Source: SZUA-265 sp965651905 (lineage in GTDB: Bacteria > Myxococcota_A > Polyangia > Polyangiales > Polyangiaceae). Taken from it: a stretch of 64,000 nt of DNA. The notes beneath the pieces were generated by a model. The model did no database searches and was not told the DNA's origin. It saw nothing but the letters and a program-made list of their open reading frames with translations. The stretch covers positions 1 through 64,000 of the forward strand of contig CBFGUG010000025.1 in assembly GCA_965651905.1 (NCBI GenBank). The letters run 5' to 3'. Within the stretch, counting starts at the first letter, position 1. Each line of letters starts with the position of its first letter. The position numbers and the translations under genes are program-made. Positions 8,564 to 17,610 of this stretch are shown here, in pieces.

Positions 8564-10036
8564 CTAGAACTGCACGTAGATGAAGTTCGCGTCGCCTGCT
8601 CCCGCCCCCAACACCACGACGGCAACCGCTCCCACGTAGTTGGCTGTCCAGCGCACCCAGCGCGGCCGATCTGCCAAAGTGAATTGCTTGCGCTGCTCCT
8701 CGGACTTCTGATCGACGAACAACACGATCGCAACGCCGAGCAGGCCGAACACCAGAGGCGCCCAGCGACGCGCGATCAAGTGCACGATGCCATCGATGGG
8801 CGCGGCCCAGCCAGTGTGGAGATGACCGATGATGTACGCAGCGTCTCCCACGCTACGCGCTTCGAACAAGATGTACGCGAAGCAAACCAGCGTGAACGTC
8901 GTCGCAATCTTCACCATGCGATGCAGGCGCTTGCGCTTGAGCAAGCCCGTCTTCTTGTGAACGCTCGTGCGCCACTTTTGCGTCATCACCGCGAACACCA
9001 AGTACACGCCGTGCAGCGTACCCCACAACACGAAGGTCCAGTTGGCGCCGTGCCACAATCCGCTGAACACGAAGGTGACCAACAAACTGAGTAGCATCAA
9101 GTAGTACCACTTGATCTTGATCTTCTTCGTGCGCGTGAGCGGCGTGTAGATGTAGTCCGTCAGCCAGCTCGTCAGTGAGATGTGCCAGCGCTTCCAGAAA
9201 TCTTGAACAGAGGTCGCGAGGTAGGGTCGATTGAAGTTGGGCGACAACTCGTAACCCAAGGTGCGCGCAGCACCGATCGCCATGTTGGTGTACCCCGCGA
9301 AATCACAATACACCTGAAAGGCAAACAGCCAGGTGGCGAAGACCATGGCTGGTCCTGCATGCGCCCGAGGATCGGCGTAGGCGTCCGTCACGAACGGCGC
9401 CAAGGTATCCGCAACGACGACCTTCTGAAACGCGCCCCAAATCATCAGCTGCAGCCCTGATGTGACACGGTCGTAGTCGAAACGCGTTTCTGCATGCAGT
9501 TGTGGCAGAAGGCTCTTGCCGCGTTCGATCGGTCCTGCGAGCAGCTTCGGGAAGAACGAAACGTAAACAGCGAACACACCGAGATGCCGCTCGGCTTTGA
9601 TCACGCCCTTGTATACGTCCACTACGTAGCTGATCAGTTGAAACGTGTAGAACGAGATCCCCAGTGGCAGTACGACGTGAACGACGGGCACTGGGTAGCC
9701 GAGCTCGAGAAACCCCGCCATGGATCGCAAGCTCTCGTTGGCGAACACCGTGTACTTGAAGCCGAGCAGGTTGCAACCGAGCAAGACGACAGCGATCTCG
9801 AGCCAGCGTCTCTTGCGCTTGGCCTCGCTGGTAGCTTCGATACGCAGCCCCAACCAGTATGCAGCGACGACTGTAGCCCCGAGGTGAAACAGCAACAGCG
9901 GACTCGCCGCGCCTTGCGCATAGAAGTATGCACTCGCGAGCAACAGGAACGCCCAACGCACCTTGTGTGGTACGAGAAAGAACGTCCCTAGTACGATCGC
10001 GAGAAAACCTACGAACTGGAAGGAACTGAGGATCAC
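8564..10036 (-). CDS. MBOAT-family polysaccharide O-acyltransferase (AlgI-like)
   Basis: 490-aa multi-pass membrane protein predicted to move acetyl groups across the membrane onto sugars. The MBOAT core is clear: LLAGPIERGKSLLPQ, then AGYTNMAIGAARTLGY, SLTSWLTDYIYTPL, and the catalytic-His segment SGLWHGANWTFVLWG near residues 323-337. The length is typical of AlgI/DltB relatives. The start is GTG at 10036. It is followed at once by the SGNH-like gene, the standard MBOAT/SGNH pair. The acceptor polysaccharide is presumably the product of this locus. Confidence 0.92.
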   Translation of the reverse strand: MILSSFQFVGFLAIVLGTFFLVPHKVRWAFLLLASAYFYAQGAASPLLLFHLGATVVAAYWLGLRIEATSEAKRKRRWLEIAVVLLGCNLLGFKYTVFANESLRSMAGFLELGYPVPVVHVVLPLGISFYTFQLISYVVDVYKGVIKAERHLGVFAVYVSFFPKLLAGPIERGKSLLPQLHAETRFDYDRVTSGLQLMIWGAFQKVVVADTLAPFVTDAYADPRAHAGPAMVFATWLFAFQVYCDFAGYTNMAIGAARTLGYELSPNFNRPYLATSVQDFWKRWHISLTSWLTDYIYTPLTRTKKIKIKWYYLMLLSLLVTFVFSGLWHGANWTFVLWGTLHGVYLVFAVMTQKWRTSVHKKTGLLKRKRLHRMVKIATTFTLVCFAYILFEARSVGDAAYIIGHLHTGWAAPIDGIVHLIARRWAPLVFGLLGVAIVLFVDQKSEEQRKQFTLADRPRWVRWTANYVGAVAVVVLGAGAGDANFIYVQF

Positions 10037-10064
10037 GGCGCAGCTGCGAAGCCTGCTTCAACTA

Positions 10065-10079
10065 AGCCCGAGGCGGGCT
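10065..10079. other. Small perfect hairpin upstream of the MBOAT gene
   Basis: AGCCCG-AGG-CGGGCT forms a 6-bp stem with a 3-nt loop, 28 bp upstream of the MBOAT GTG. It could be a weak terminator of the preceding minus-strand genes or a leader structure; there is only a short T stretch after it. Confidence 0.4.
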
Positions 10080-10197
10080 GGGCCTGCAGTCAACCTCTGC
10101 TATCTGATGTGACCCGCTTGTTCAACGAGTTTCCACGCTCGGCTCGACTCGCATTCCAGGCGTCGCGTCGGGTTGGATGAGAGCCTGAACGTTCGCA

Positions 10198-10377
10198 TCA
10201 TCGTGCGTTCAGCGCGACCCGCAAACCCATGGCGATGAGATCGAGAGCTGAGCACTCATCGGCCCAAAGGCCTACGATCGTTCGCAGTCCCATATCCGAA
10301 ACGACGATGTCCTCAGGGGAACACGAACGCAACACGATGGATTGGGAAAACTCCCAACGTCGCTGCCCTTCACACAC
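10198..10377 (-). CDS. Possible 59-aa coupled small ORF, unknown
   Basis: A GTG start at 10377 overlaps the stop of the upstream acetyltransferase gene by 8 bp (GTGTGTGA), the arrangement expected of translational coupling. The product would be 59 aa (VCEGQRRWEF...ALNAR) with an amphipathic, slightly hydrophobic C-terminal half and no domain I recognise. It is also the only coding candidate in the 333-bp gap 10037-10369. It may be chance in GC-rich DNA. Confidence 0.3.
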   Translation of the reverse strand: MCEGQRRWEFSQSIVLRSCSPEDIVVSDMGLRTIVGLWADECSALDLIAMGLRVALNAR

Positions 10378-10915
10378 CGCGCTTGGTGACCACCCGTGCG
10401 GGAGCACCAACTGCTGTAGCTCCCGAGGGGACATCACCAAGCACGACGGAGTTGGCGCCTATTTTCGCGTGAGCGCCGACGACGATTCCGCCGAGTATCT
10501 TTGCCCCCGCCCCGACGTCTACCGCTCCTTCCAGTCGCGGAACACCCGGGACGCGGCCTCCCACACCGATCGTCACCTGCTGAAACAGCAAGCAGTTGGG
10601 GCCGAGTTCCGCATCCGGGTGCACAACGATGCCGTTGGGGTGCGGCATCATCAAGCCGCCTCCAATCTCACTGTTCAACGGAATATCGCAACCAGCCAAC
10701 GTCGTCCAAAATCTGTGGCGCGCGGCTGCGGCTCGCCGCGCCAGCGTTGCGTAAACCCCTCGGTTACCCAACAGCGCCTGATACTCTCGGAGAGCTCTCA
10801 GCACTTGACGCGACGGATCCCACTCGAACGGGGTACACGCTTCTCTCCCCCAGTCTGGCACTGTGGCTGAAACCCGGGGCACGTCAGCTTCTGGAGTACG
10901 AAGCGCCGCTGTCAT
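10370..10915 (-). CDS. Serine-acetyltransferase-like hexapeptide (LbH) acetyltransferase
   Basis: 181 aa. The N-terminal helical part (residues 30-75) resembles the short CysE-like domain. Hexapeptide turns follow (IGGGLMMPHPNGIVVHPDAELGPN, then VGAGAKILGGIVVGAHAKIG), giving a left-handed beta-helix that binds acetyl-CoA. The His in MPHPNG matches the catalytic position of CysE-type enzymes. Versions of this length are common in polysaccharide loci, where they may acetylate a sugar rather than serine. The ATG at 10915 is used. It is divergent from the next gene. Confidence 0.8.
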   Translation of the reverse strand: MTAALRTPEADVPRVSATVPDWGREACTPFEWDPSRQVLRALREYQALLGNRGVYATLARRAAAARHRFWTTLAGCDIPLNSEIGGGLMMPHPNGIVVHPDAELGPNCLLFQQVTIGVGGRVPGVPRLEGAVDVGAGAKILGGIVVGAHAKIGANSVVLGDVPSGATAVGAPARVVTKRGV

Positions 10916-10996
10916 TTCGTCGGTTGTAGCTGACCGAGGTGTTGTTCGCTAGTGGCTCGATCGACGTGGTCTACGGACACCAATTCACTGCAGCAC

Positions 10997-11023
10997 AGGC
11001 TGGCGTGCTAGCATCGCCAGCCT
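10997..11023. promoter_or_regulatory. 27-bp inverted repeat just upstream of the 11037 start
   Basis: AGGCTGGCG and CGCCAGCCT are perfect 9-bp arms around TGCTAGCAT, whose core TGCTAGCA is itself palindromic. It ends 13 bp before the ATG at 11037, in the divergent gap between the LbH gene and this gene. It could be an operator or a 5'-leader hairpin covering the ribosome site; no Shine-Dalgarno is visible downstream of it. Confidence 0.6.
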
Positions 11024-11036
11024 AACACCATCGATC

Positions 11037-12239
11037 ATGCTCGGTAAGTATCACAACTGGCCCCGCTTCGCGGCCTCGTACCTCAATCGAGAATTGTTGC
11101 GCTTGCGACTGCGCAACGCCGTATCTTGGACGCCGCCCACCAACCTTGAACCAGGGTGCACCGCCATCATCGGTATGTGTCACCGTTTGCCAGGTGTGCT
11201 GAACGGAAATCTGCGATGTCTGCTGGCAGCAGCGTGGCCCGAGTTGCGGCGTATCGTGATCGTCGTGGACGCGGCGCGCGGGAGCGTGTCACCCGAGGTG
11301 GAGGCAAAGGCGCTGTCGATGGCCACGAGCGACATCGCCATCGACATCTTCTACTACTCCACGGAACAAGCCAGGTTGAGTGAACAGCTATGCCAACCGT
11401 GGGTCTTCTCGTGGCTGTCTTGGTCCATCGCGCTGAGTCACTGCCGTACCTGGCACGCTCTGATTCAAGACTACGACGCGCTGGTCTTCGGTGACGTGCT
11501 GCGGCGGCGCTACGAGACCTTCGTCGAGTCGGGAGCCGCGATTCAGGGCATTCGGTGGTACACGGGCAATGGAATCGAGGTCGAAGATCGTCTGGCGACG
11601 ACATTCGAAGCGTTCGTCGACGTCGCGTGGATACGCTCTCGGCACCCGCTCGCTGGGTTTCACAAGATCGCGCGCCGCGGGGGAGTGTCGAGAGACTACG
11701 ATACGCTGCTGCACCTCCAACACGTGCACACGCCACCCGAACGACGCACGACGATGGAGATGCCCGACGAGAGTCTCGTTCACCCGTCGCAAATGATTCA
11801 TCAGTACACGATGGCCCGACGCCATCCTGGAGCATCGCAGGCGTGTGCCGCACTGCCTATGATTCCATTCTTCGACTTTCTCTCAGGCAATGAACGCGCA
11901 ATCGCCGAAGCCTCCGAGAGACTGGAACGCCGTCGAGGGACGACGTCGAAGCTGCTGGGTGACGACACACAAGTGAACTTGGACCAGCTCGAACTCGCCC
12001 ACGTCGACTGGGACCTCAAGCAGATGGTTCAAGCCTGCATGTTGTCCAACATAGAACCCTTCGCGGAGCTCTACCGCTACGGGCAGCTGCTGTACGAAGT
12101 GTGCGGAGCGACTCGAGCCCAAACGTGGGCCGGAGACTTCACCGAGGTCCAACGTGAATGGATCGAGCGTTGTCGCACTGCGGCGTCCCTCGATACGACC
12201 AACTCGGCAGACCCTTGCTCGAACGTCGCAGTAGACTGA
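11037..12239 (+). CDS. Unknown 400-aa protein, possible new GT-A-like glycosyltransferase
   Basis: I cannot assign a family. Residues 40-75 (CTAIIGMCHRLPGVLNGNLRCLLAAAWPELRRIVIVVDAARG) look like the first beta-alpha-beta of a GT-A fold, where small enzymes often bind the nucleotide. HALIQDYDALVFG near residue 140-152 could be the acidic donor site. The C-terminal third is charged and helical. There is no signal peptide or membrane helix. It is followed 78 bp later by a GT4 gene on the same strand, so a role in glycan assembly is likely by context only. The ATG follows a strong inverted repeat. Confidence 0.6.
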   Translation: MLGKYHNWPRFAASYLNRELLRLRLRNAVSWTPPTNLEPGCTAIIGMCHRLPGVLNGNLRCLLAAAWPELRRIVIVVDAARGSVSPEVEAKALSMATSDIAIDIFYYSTEQARLSEQLCQPWVFSWLSWSIALSHCRTWHALIQDYDALVFGDVLRRRYETFVESGAAIQGIRWYTGNGIEVEDRLATTFEAFVDVAWIRSRHPLAGFHKIARRGGVSRDYDTLLHLQHVHTPPERRTTMEMPDESLVHPSQMIHQYTMARRHPGASQACAALPMIPFFDFLSGNERAIAEASERLERRRGTTSKLLGDDTQVNLDQLELAHVDWDLKQMVQACMLSNIEPFAELYRYGQLLYEVCGATRAQTWAGDFTEVQREWIERCRTAASLDTTNSADPCSNVAVD

Positions 12240-12317
12240 CCTTGCTACGGGTCACGCCGCCCAGTATGAGATTGACGCCTGCGACGTACCGAACCCAAAC
12301 GTGAGGACGCAACGACG

Positions 12318-13565
12318 ATGCACGAGCCAAACAGCGCCACGAGCGGTAGCCACCTGCGCTTAGGTTACCTCATCCCGGAGTTTCCCGGACAAACACACAT
12401 CTGGATGTGGCGCGAGGTCGAATGGCTCCGCCGCTGGGCGGACCACGTGCACATTTTTTCCACTCGTCGCCCAGGTGAACGGGATCGTGCGCGGCATGCG
12501 TTCGCAACCGAGTCCGCGCCGATCACGACCTTCTTGTGGCCGATCGACGTCGTGGGCTCGGTGTTGTGGGCCGTAACCCAACACCCGCAGGGGTTCCTGG
12601 CTGCGCTGCAGCTGTGCCGCACGTTGCCTGTAGATCAGAGCCCCTCGACGTTACATCTGCTGAAACTGCTGCCGAGCGCGTGTTTCTTGGCGAAGAGCGC
12701 GACCGAGCAGCAGTTGACACACTTGCACAGTCACAGTTGCGCGAATGCGGCTGTCTTGGCGATGATGGTCAAGCGCATCACGGGGATCGGTTACTCTCTC
12801 ACCCTCAACGCCAATCTGGACTGGTGGGGTGGAGCCATGCGCGAGAAGTTCATGGATGCGGACTTCACCATCGCCATCACCGAATGGCTCTTGGGCCAAA
12901 TCCGTCGCGACTATCCCGAGGTGCGAGAAGACCAGGCACTGCTCGGACGCATCGGCGTCGACACGAAGTCGTGGTTGGTCAAAGAGCTCCACGCTGAACG
13001 ACAGGGACCGTTCAAGCTGGTGACAGTCGGGCGGCTGCACTTCAGCAAGGGTCACGACACACTGATCGACGCTTTGAAGCTCTTGGTCACGGCGGGGCGC
13101 GATGTGCAGTTGCGCCTGGTTGGCGACGGTCCGCAGCGCGACGACCTCGAACGTCAAGTTGCGAACCTGGGACTGAGCGAACGTGTCTCGTTCACAGGCT
13201 CGGTGAGCGAGCAGCAGGTAAAAGACGAAATCTTGGCAGCTGACGCCTTCGCGCTCGCCAGCCATGCGGAACCTTTGGGCGTCGTTTACATGGAAGCCAT
13301 GGCCTGCGGCGTACCGACGATCGGCACGAACGCTGGCGGCGTCGATGAGATCATCACGAGCGGTCACGACGGCTTACTCGTGGAGCCGAAGAACCCCGAA
13401 GCACTGGCAGCCGCCATCGGACAGGTGATGGACGACTTCGAACTGGCCTCGAAGCTGGCGAAAAACGGGCGGCAAACGATCGTCGATCGCTTCGATAGTC
13501 GTATTGGCGCGGAGACGCTGTATCAAAGGCTGACGGGCACTCTCCCGCCCAGCACGAACGGGTGA
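12318..13565 (+). CDS. Glycosyltransferase family 4, WcaL-like
   Basis: 415-aa GT-B enzyme. The N-terminal LRLGYLIPEFPGQTHIWMWREVEWL is typical of the colanic-acid WcaL-type group (FP.xSETF.xxE variants). The C-terminal domain has KLVTVGRLHFSKGHDTLIDAL, LRLVGDGPQRDDLE and the EX7E-type motif EPLGVVYMEAMACGVPTIGTNAGG. It is cytoplasmic. It probably shares a transcript with the preceding unknown gene. The specific linkage is not predictable. Confidence 0.9.
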   Translation: MHEPNSATSGSHLRLGYLIPEFPGQTHIWMWREVEWLRRWADHVHIFSTRRPGERDRARHAFATESAPITTFLWPIDVVGSVLWAVTQHPQGFLAALQLCRTLPVDQSPSTLHLLKLLPSACFLAKSATEQQLTHLHSHSCANAAVLAMMVKRITGIGYSLTLNANLDWWGGAMREKFMDADFTIAITEWLLGQIRRDYPEVREDQALLGRIGVDTKSWLVKELHAERQGPFKLVTVGRLHFSKGHDTLIDALKLLVTAGRDVQLRLVGDGPQRDDLERQVANLGLSERVSFTGSVSEQQVKDEILAADAFALASHAEPLGVVYMEAMACGVPTIGTNAGGVDEIITSGHDGLLVEPKNPEALAAAIGQVMDDFELASKLAKNGRQTIVDRFDSRIGAETLYQRLTGTLPPSTNG

Positions 13566-13572
13566 TCGACCC

Positions 13573-13598
13573 CCTGACGAGCGAAGGGTTCGTTCAGG
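13573..13598. terminator. Bulged hairpin between convergent genes
   Basis: CCTGACGA pairs with TCGTTCAGG with one bulged base, directly after the GT4 stop and before the stop of the convergent GT-C gene. There is no T-run, so terminator function is only suggested by its position. Confidence 0.35.
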
Positions 13599-13643
13599 TC
13601 ACTGCGCTACGCCGATTCGCGCACAGCCAGCCGACCACTCCCG

Positions 13644-15458
13644 TCACGGAGCGGCGTTACGCGCTGCACGGGCTCGGTCCTCGAGTTCTGCAGGCAGCCT
13701 ATACACTTTGATCTCGCTCTCGAAGAACAACGGGCGCTCGGGTGCGATCGTCGTGACGAGCTCGCAACGCTCACGAATCTCGTAATGCCGCTGGCGATAG
13801 AAGCGTGAGTCAGACGTCAAGTAGCCTTCTTCGTTCGAGACGACGAAGACACTGAACCCCTCGTCGATCCAGTAGTCGAGGGAGTACTCCTCGGGCTGGG
13901 GTGGCCAAGCGTAGGGCTGGACGTCAGGCACGTCAGCTTCATCGTAAATCTCCAGGCCGCCAAAGACGAACGGCATCGGACGTACGTAGAGCGGTGTGCG
14001 CTTGCTTGGGATCGACGTCGTGCGGTGGCGCGCATTTTCCTCGCTCATGGGCGGTAGCTCGACGCCGTACTTCTGCGCGAGTCGCTGGTGCCGCTGCCAC
14101 TCCACGTCCTGCACTCGAGGATCAATCGGGTACGATAGCTCGGGGCCCGCAGAAAGCACTCGCGTCTCGCCGGGCGTGGCAATCGACAACACCACCCGAG
14201 TCAACTTCTCGCCTAGCTGGCTGTCACGAACGGCTTGGCGCTGCACGTCGAACGCCCCGGCAGCGTAGTCTCCCGTCACCAGCAGCAGCGCAATCAGTGG
14301 CAGGTGTGATGACCAGCGCCCTCGCACGGTCGCCGTGCTCAGCGCAGCGCAAGCCATGGCCGCCATGAGCGTGACGTGAGCGACGAACAAGCCATCCGTC
14401 ACACGCGGGCCGACGATGACTGCAACGCTGAGTATGGCCAGCCCGAGGACACCCCAAAGAGAGACGTAGCGAAACGACGGCAGCAGCGCTGGCGAAACGA
14501 CCCACAACAGCAACACGGCCAACGACGCGCCGTATCCGTCAGAAGCAAGCCGAGGCAGTGTGGATGTCCACAGCGCATCAAGGCCCGCCTCCCGACCCGA
14601 AATCAACGACTGCAGCTTCTGAAATTCGAGGAAGCGTTGCAGGTCGAGCAAGATTCCGATGTTGAGCGGTGCCCAGACCAGCGCAAACGTCACGCCCCAA
14701 GTGGCGGCGAGCTTCAGGACCGACGACAAAGTCCGCGACAGCCAGGCGCGGCGCAGAAGAAAACACACCGTCAGTGGAGCGACGAAGAACACGGCGGAGT
14801 GCTTGAAGCTCACGGTGAACCCGCACGCGGCAGCAAACCACATCGCGGCTCGCGTGCTCGATCCGTGCGTTGAGGCGCGCAGGTAAGCGGAGGCCATCAA
14901 CAAGAACCCGAAGGACATGGCAATGTCACTCTTGCTGAAGTGTGACAACCACACGTTGACGGGAAGGATGCCCACGGCGAGGCCGACAACGGCTGCAAGT
15001 CGCGGCTTCGCACCGAGTTGACGCGCCAGCAGCCAAGCCATCGGCGCGCACGCCGCCCCCATGGCGATGGTCGGCAGACGGCCAGCCACGATGAACGGCG
15101 TGATATCGTCGAAGTACTGCTGACGAAACGCCGCGGTATCCGACCAAAACCCTCCAACGTACCCGAGCACGAAGAGGCCGACGTAGGCGCAGGCGTTCAC
15201 ATAGTCGAGCAACGGCGGGTAGTAGTGAAAGTCGGGGACCAGTTGCCCCGTCAGGACCTTCGCTGAAGCGCCGAAGTTTTCGTCTGGGTGCGTGCCTCCC
15301 CAGTGAATACCCACCAGGCGAAGTCCGAACGCGACGACGAACAACAGCGTCGGCGCCCATCCTGGTACGAGCGACACGATTCGCCCACGCCACGTGCCAT
15401 CGGGCGAGGTTTGGCTGCCAGAACCAGGTTCGATCGCGGACCGAAGCGGGACACCCAT
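13644..15458 (-). CDS. PMT/ArnT-like (GT-C) membrane glycosyltransferase
   Basis: 604 aa. The first lumenal loop carries HWGGTHPDENFGAS and DFHYYPPLLDY, matching the acidic loop of GT39/ArnT-type enzymes that use polyprenyl-phosphate sugar donors. About ten hydrophobic helices follow to residue 420. A soluble C-terminal domain (residues about 425-600) ends FSVFVVSNEEGYL...FESEIKVYRLP, seen in bacterial relatives. The tracker-style start TTG 15464 is less likely than ATG 15458. It is divergent from the next gene, with 170 bp between. Acceptor unknown. Confidence 0.85.
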   Translation of the reverse strand: MGVPLRSAIEPGSGSQTSPDGTWRGRIVSLVPGWAPTLLFVVAFGLRLVGIHWGGTHPDENFGASAKVLTGQLVPDFHYYPPLLDYVNACAYVGLFVLGYVGGFWSDTAAFRQQYFDDITPFIVAGRLPTIAMGAACAPMAWLLARQLGAKPRLAAVVGLAVGILPVNVWLSHFSKSDIAMSFGFLLMASAYLRASTHGSSTRAAMWFAAACGFTVSFKHSAVFFVAPLTVCFLLRRAWLSRTLSSVLKLAATWGVTFALVWAPLNIGILLDLQRFLEFQKLQSLISGREAGLDALWTSTLPRLASDGYGASLAVLLLWVVSPALLPSFRYVSLWGVLGLAILSVAVIVGPRVTDGLFVAHVTLMAAMACAALSTATVRGRWSSHLPLIALLLVTGDYAAGAFDVQRQAVRDSQLGEKLTRVVLSIATPGETRVLSAGPELSYPIDPRVQDVEWQRHQRLAQKYGVELPPMSEENARHRTTSIPSKRTPLYVRPMPFVFGGLEIYDEADVPDVQPYAWPPQPEEYSLDYWIDEGFSVFVVSNEEGYLTSDSRFYRQRHYEIRERCELVTTIAPERPLFFESEIKVYRLPAELEDRARAARNAAP

Positions 15459-15628
15459 CGTCAAACCTTCCCCTAACTGAAGTACCCGCGGTGTGCAATC
15501 ACCTCGACTGAGCCACTACGCGAGCGGCGTAGGAGAATCCTCGTCCAACGCGACTGTCGAAAAGTCGAGAATCGAGAGCTCGTGGTGTAGCTGGCCCGCT
15601 GTATATCGACGCGCGTTACTGTAACATC

Positions 15629-16645
15629 GTGCCAATGAACGAGTCTTCTGCCGCGCGGGTCGATTCGCAGGCTGTGTCCGAAGTCGAGGTGTTCTCGCAG
15701 GGCCTGCTCCGACGGCTGCTCGTCCCGACGATCCTCGCGGTCCTGGTATACGGCGCACTGTTGTTCTACTCGGACGTAGGTGCGATCGTCGAACACACGC
15801 GCGACGTTCCCGCGAGTGTGTTCGCGCTCGGCACGCTGCTGGCCGTGTTGAACTTCGTCGTTCGCTTCTTGCGCTGGCAATTTTACCTTCGCGTGCTGTC
15901 AATCTCGGTACCCGTCGGGGAGAGTGCACTGGTGTTCCTGTCGGGCTTCGCGATGAGCATCACGCCCGGCAAGCTGGGCGAGGTCGTGAAGGCACTGCTG
16001 CTGAAGGAAGCGTACTCCGTGCCGGTCGCCCGCAGCGGGCCCATCGTGCTGGCCGAGCGGGTCACCGACCTGGCTGGCTTGTTGATGCTCGGAGCCATCG
16101 GCTTGCCAGCCCTCCCCAATGGCGCTCCGCTGGCCATAGCGGCGGCGGCGCTGGTCGGGTTCTTGTTCGCCTGCTGTACGTGGCGCCCCCTGGGCAACAC
16201 CTTGATCGACCTCGCAACGCGCCTGAAGCGACTTTCACCTTTGCGCGCCAAACTTCAGGCAGCGTACGACGCCCTGGTCGATCTCAACCGACCAGGTGCG
16301 TTTGCCGTGGGCGTCGCCACCTCGGTCATCGCTTGGGGTCTACACTGCCTCAGCCTCAACGTGTTTGCGTGGGGTTACCCCAACGTATCACTGACGTTGC
16401 AAGAGGGGCTGCTGGCGTACTCGGCGCCACTGTTGGCTGGCACCCTGGCGTTCATCCCTGGAGGCCTCGGAGTGACCGAAGCGTCGATGGCTGGCATGTT
16501 GCAAGAGCTCGGCGGCGAGGCCATGACACCCGCTATTTCTACCGCGATCACGATACTGTCGCGCCTCGCGAGCTTCTGGCTGGCGATCAGCCTAGGCTTC
16601 GTTGCCTTGGCCATGTGGCGCGCTCGGCACCGAACCAATCCATGA
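15629..16645 (+). CDS. YbhN/AglD-type lysylphosphatidylglycerol-synthase TM-domain protein
   Basis: 338 aa, seven or eight membrane helices. The signatures LNFVVRFLRWQFYL, GFAMSITPGKLGEVVKALLLK, ERVTDLAGLL and FIPGGLGVTEASM are those of the UPF0104 / LPG_synthase_TM family. Members in glycan loci are proposed flippases or membrane glycosyltransferase helpers. The start is GTG 15629 or ATG 15635. rfbA follows after 85 bp on the same strand, so the three genes to 18171 may form one operon. Confidence 0.85.
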   Translation: MPMNESSAARVDSQAVSEVEVFSQGLLRRLLVPTILAVLVYGALLFYSDVGAIVEHTRDVPASVFALGTLLAVLNFVVRFLRWQFYLRVLSISVPVGESALVFLSGFAMSITPGKLGEVVKALLLKEAYSVPVARSGPIVLAERVTDLAGLLMLGAIGLPALPNGAPLAIAAAALVGFLFACCTWRPLGNTLIDLATRLKRLSPLRAKLQAAYDALVDLNRPGAFAVGVATSVIAWGLHCLSLNVFAWGYPNVSLTLQEGLLAYSAPLLAGTLAFIPGGLGVTEASMAGMLQELGGEAMTPAISTAITILSRLASFWLAISLGFVALAMWRARHRTNP

Positions 16646-16730
16646 CCCGTCAACAAGCTTCAGCCGACGCTAGACCTCGGCGACTAGCAGCGGGAGAACC
16701 CACAGACACCACGACACGAGGAGCACAGTT

Positions 16731-17600
16731 GTGACTAGAAAAGGAATCATCTTGGCGGGTGGTACGGGTACGCGCTTGCATCCGATCACCAAGGCCGTCA
16801 GCAAGCAGCTCATCCCGGTCTACGACAAGCCCATGATCTATTACCCGCTCAGCGTGCTGATGCTGGCGGGCATTCGCGACATTTTGATCATCAACACTCC
16901 CCACGAGTCCGAGCAGTTCCAACGGCTGCTCGAAGATGGTTCGCGCTGGGGGATCTCGTTGAGTTACGCCGTGCAGCCCCGTCCCGAGGGCTTGGCGCAG
17001 GCTTTTCTCATCGGTGAGGAGTTCCTCGCGGGAGGCCCCGCCGCGATGATACTCGGCGACAATCTGTTTTATGGTGTCGGGTTATCCAACTTGGTGCGAA
17101 ACGCCGCCGCCGACCCGAATGGCGCCACGATTTTCGGCTACCACACGAACAACCCCAGTGCCTACGGTGTGGCGGAATTCGATACCGATGGCCGCGTGGT
17201 TGGCCTCGAGGAAAAGCCCGCCAAGCCCAAGAGCAACTACGCCATCACAGGCCTCTACTTCTATGATTCGAGGGTTTGCGAATTCGCCAGACAGCTCACC
17301 CCATCGCCGAGAAACGAACTCGAGATCACAGACCTGAACCGTGTGTACCTGGAGCGCGGAGAGTTACGTATGGTCACGTTGAGCCGCGGCATCGCTTGGC
17401 TCGACACTGGAACGCCACAAGACATGTTGAACGCCTCCAACTTCATCCACACGGTCGTTTCCCGGCAAGGCATGCAGATCGCATGTCCAGAAGAAATCGC
17501 CTTCCGAAATGGCTGGATCGACAAGCAACAGCTGTTGGCAGAGGCCGAAGCGCTGAGTAAGACGAGCTACGGCGAATACTTGGCCCGATTGGCGGAGTGA
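16731..17600 (+). CDS. rfbA: Glucose-1-phosphate thymidylyltransferase
   Basis: 289 aa, standard RfbA/RmlA length. It makes dTDP-glucose from dTTP and glucose-1-phosphate, step 1 of dTDP-rhamnose synthesis. The pyrophosphorylase motif GGTGTRLHPITKAVSKQLIPVYDKPMIYYPL is split here only by length: the key residues are G11, R13 and K23-like positions near the N-terminus. LGDNLFYG supplies the metal-binding Asp. GTG start 16731 with a strong GAGGAG site 9 nt upstream. rfbC follows 10 bp downstream. Confidence 0.96.
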   Translation: MTRKGIILAGGTGTRLHPITKAVSKQLIPVYDKPMIYYPLSVLMLAGIRDILIINTPHESEQFQRLLEDGSRWGISLSYAVQPRPEGLAQAFLIGEEFLAGGPAAMILGDNLFYGVGLSNLVRNAAADPNGATIFGYHTNNPSAYGVAEFDTDGRVVGLEEKPAKPKSNYAITGLYFYDSRVCEFARQLTPSPRNELEITDLNRVYLERGELRMVTLSRGIAWLDTGTPQDMLNASNFIHTVVSRQGMQIACPEEIAFRNGWIDKQQLLAEAEALSKTSYGEYLARLAE

Positions 17601-17610
17601 AAGAGTAAGC

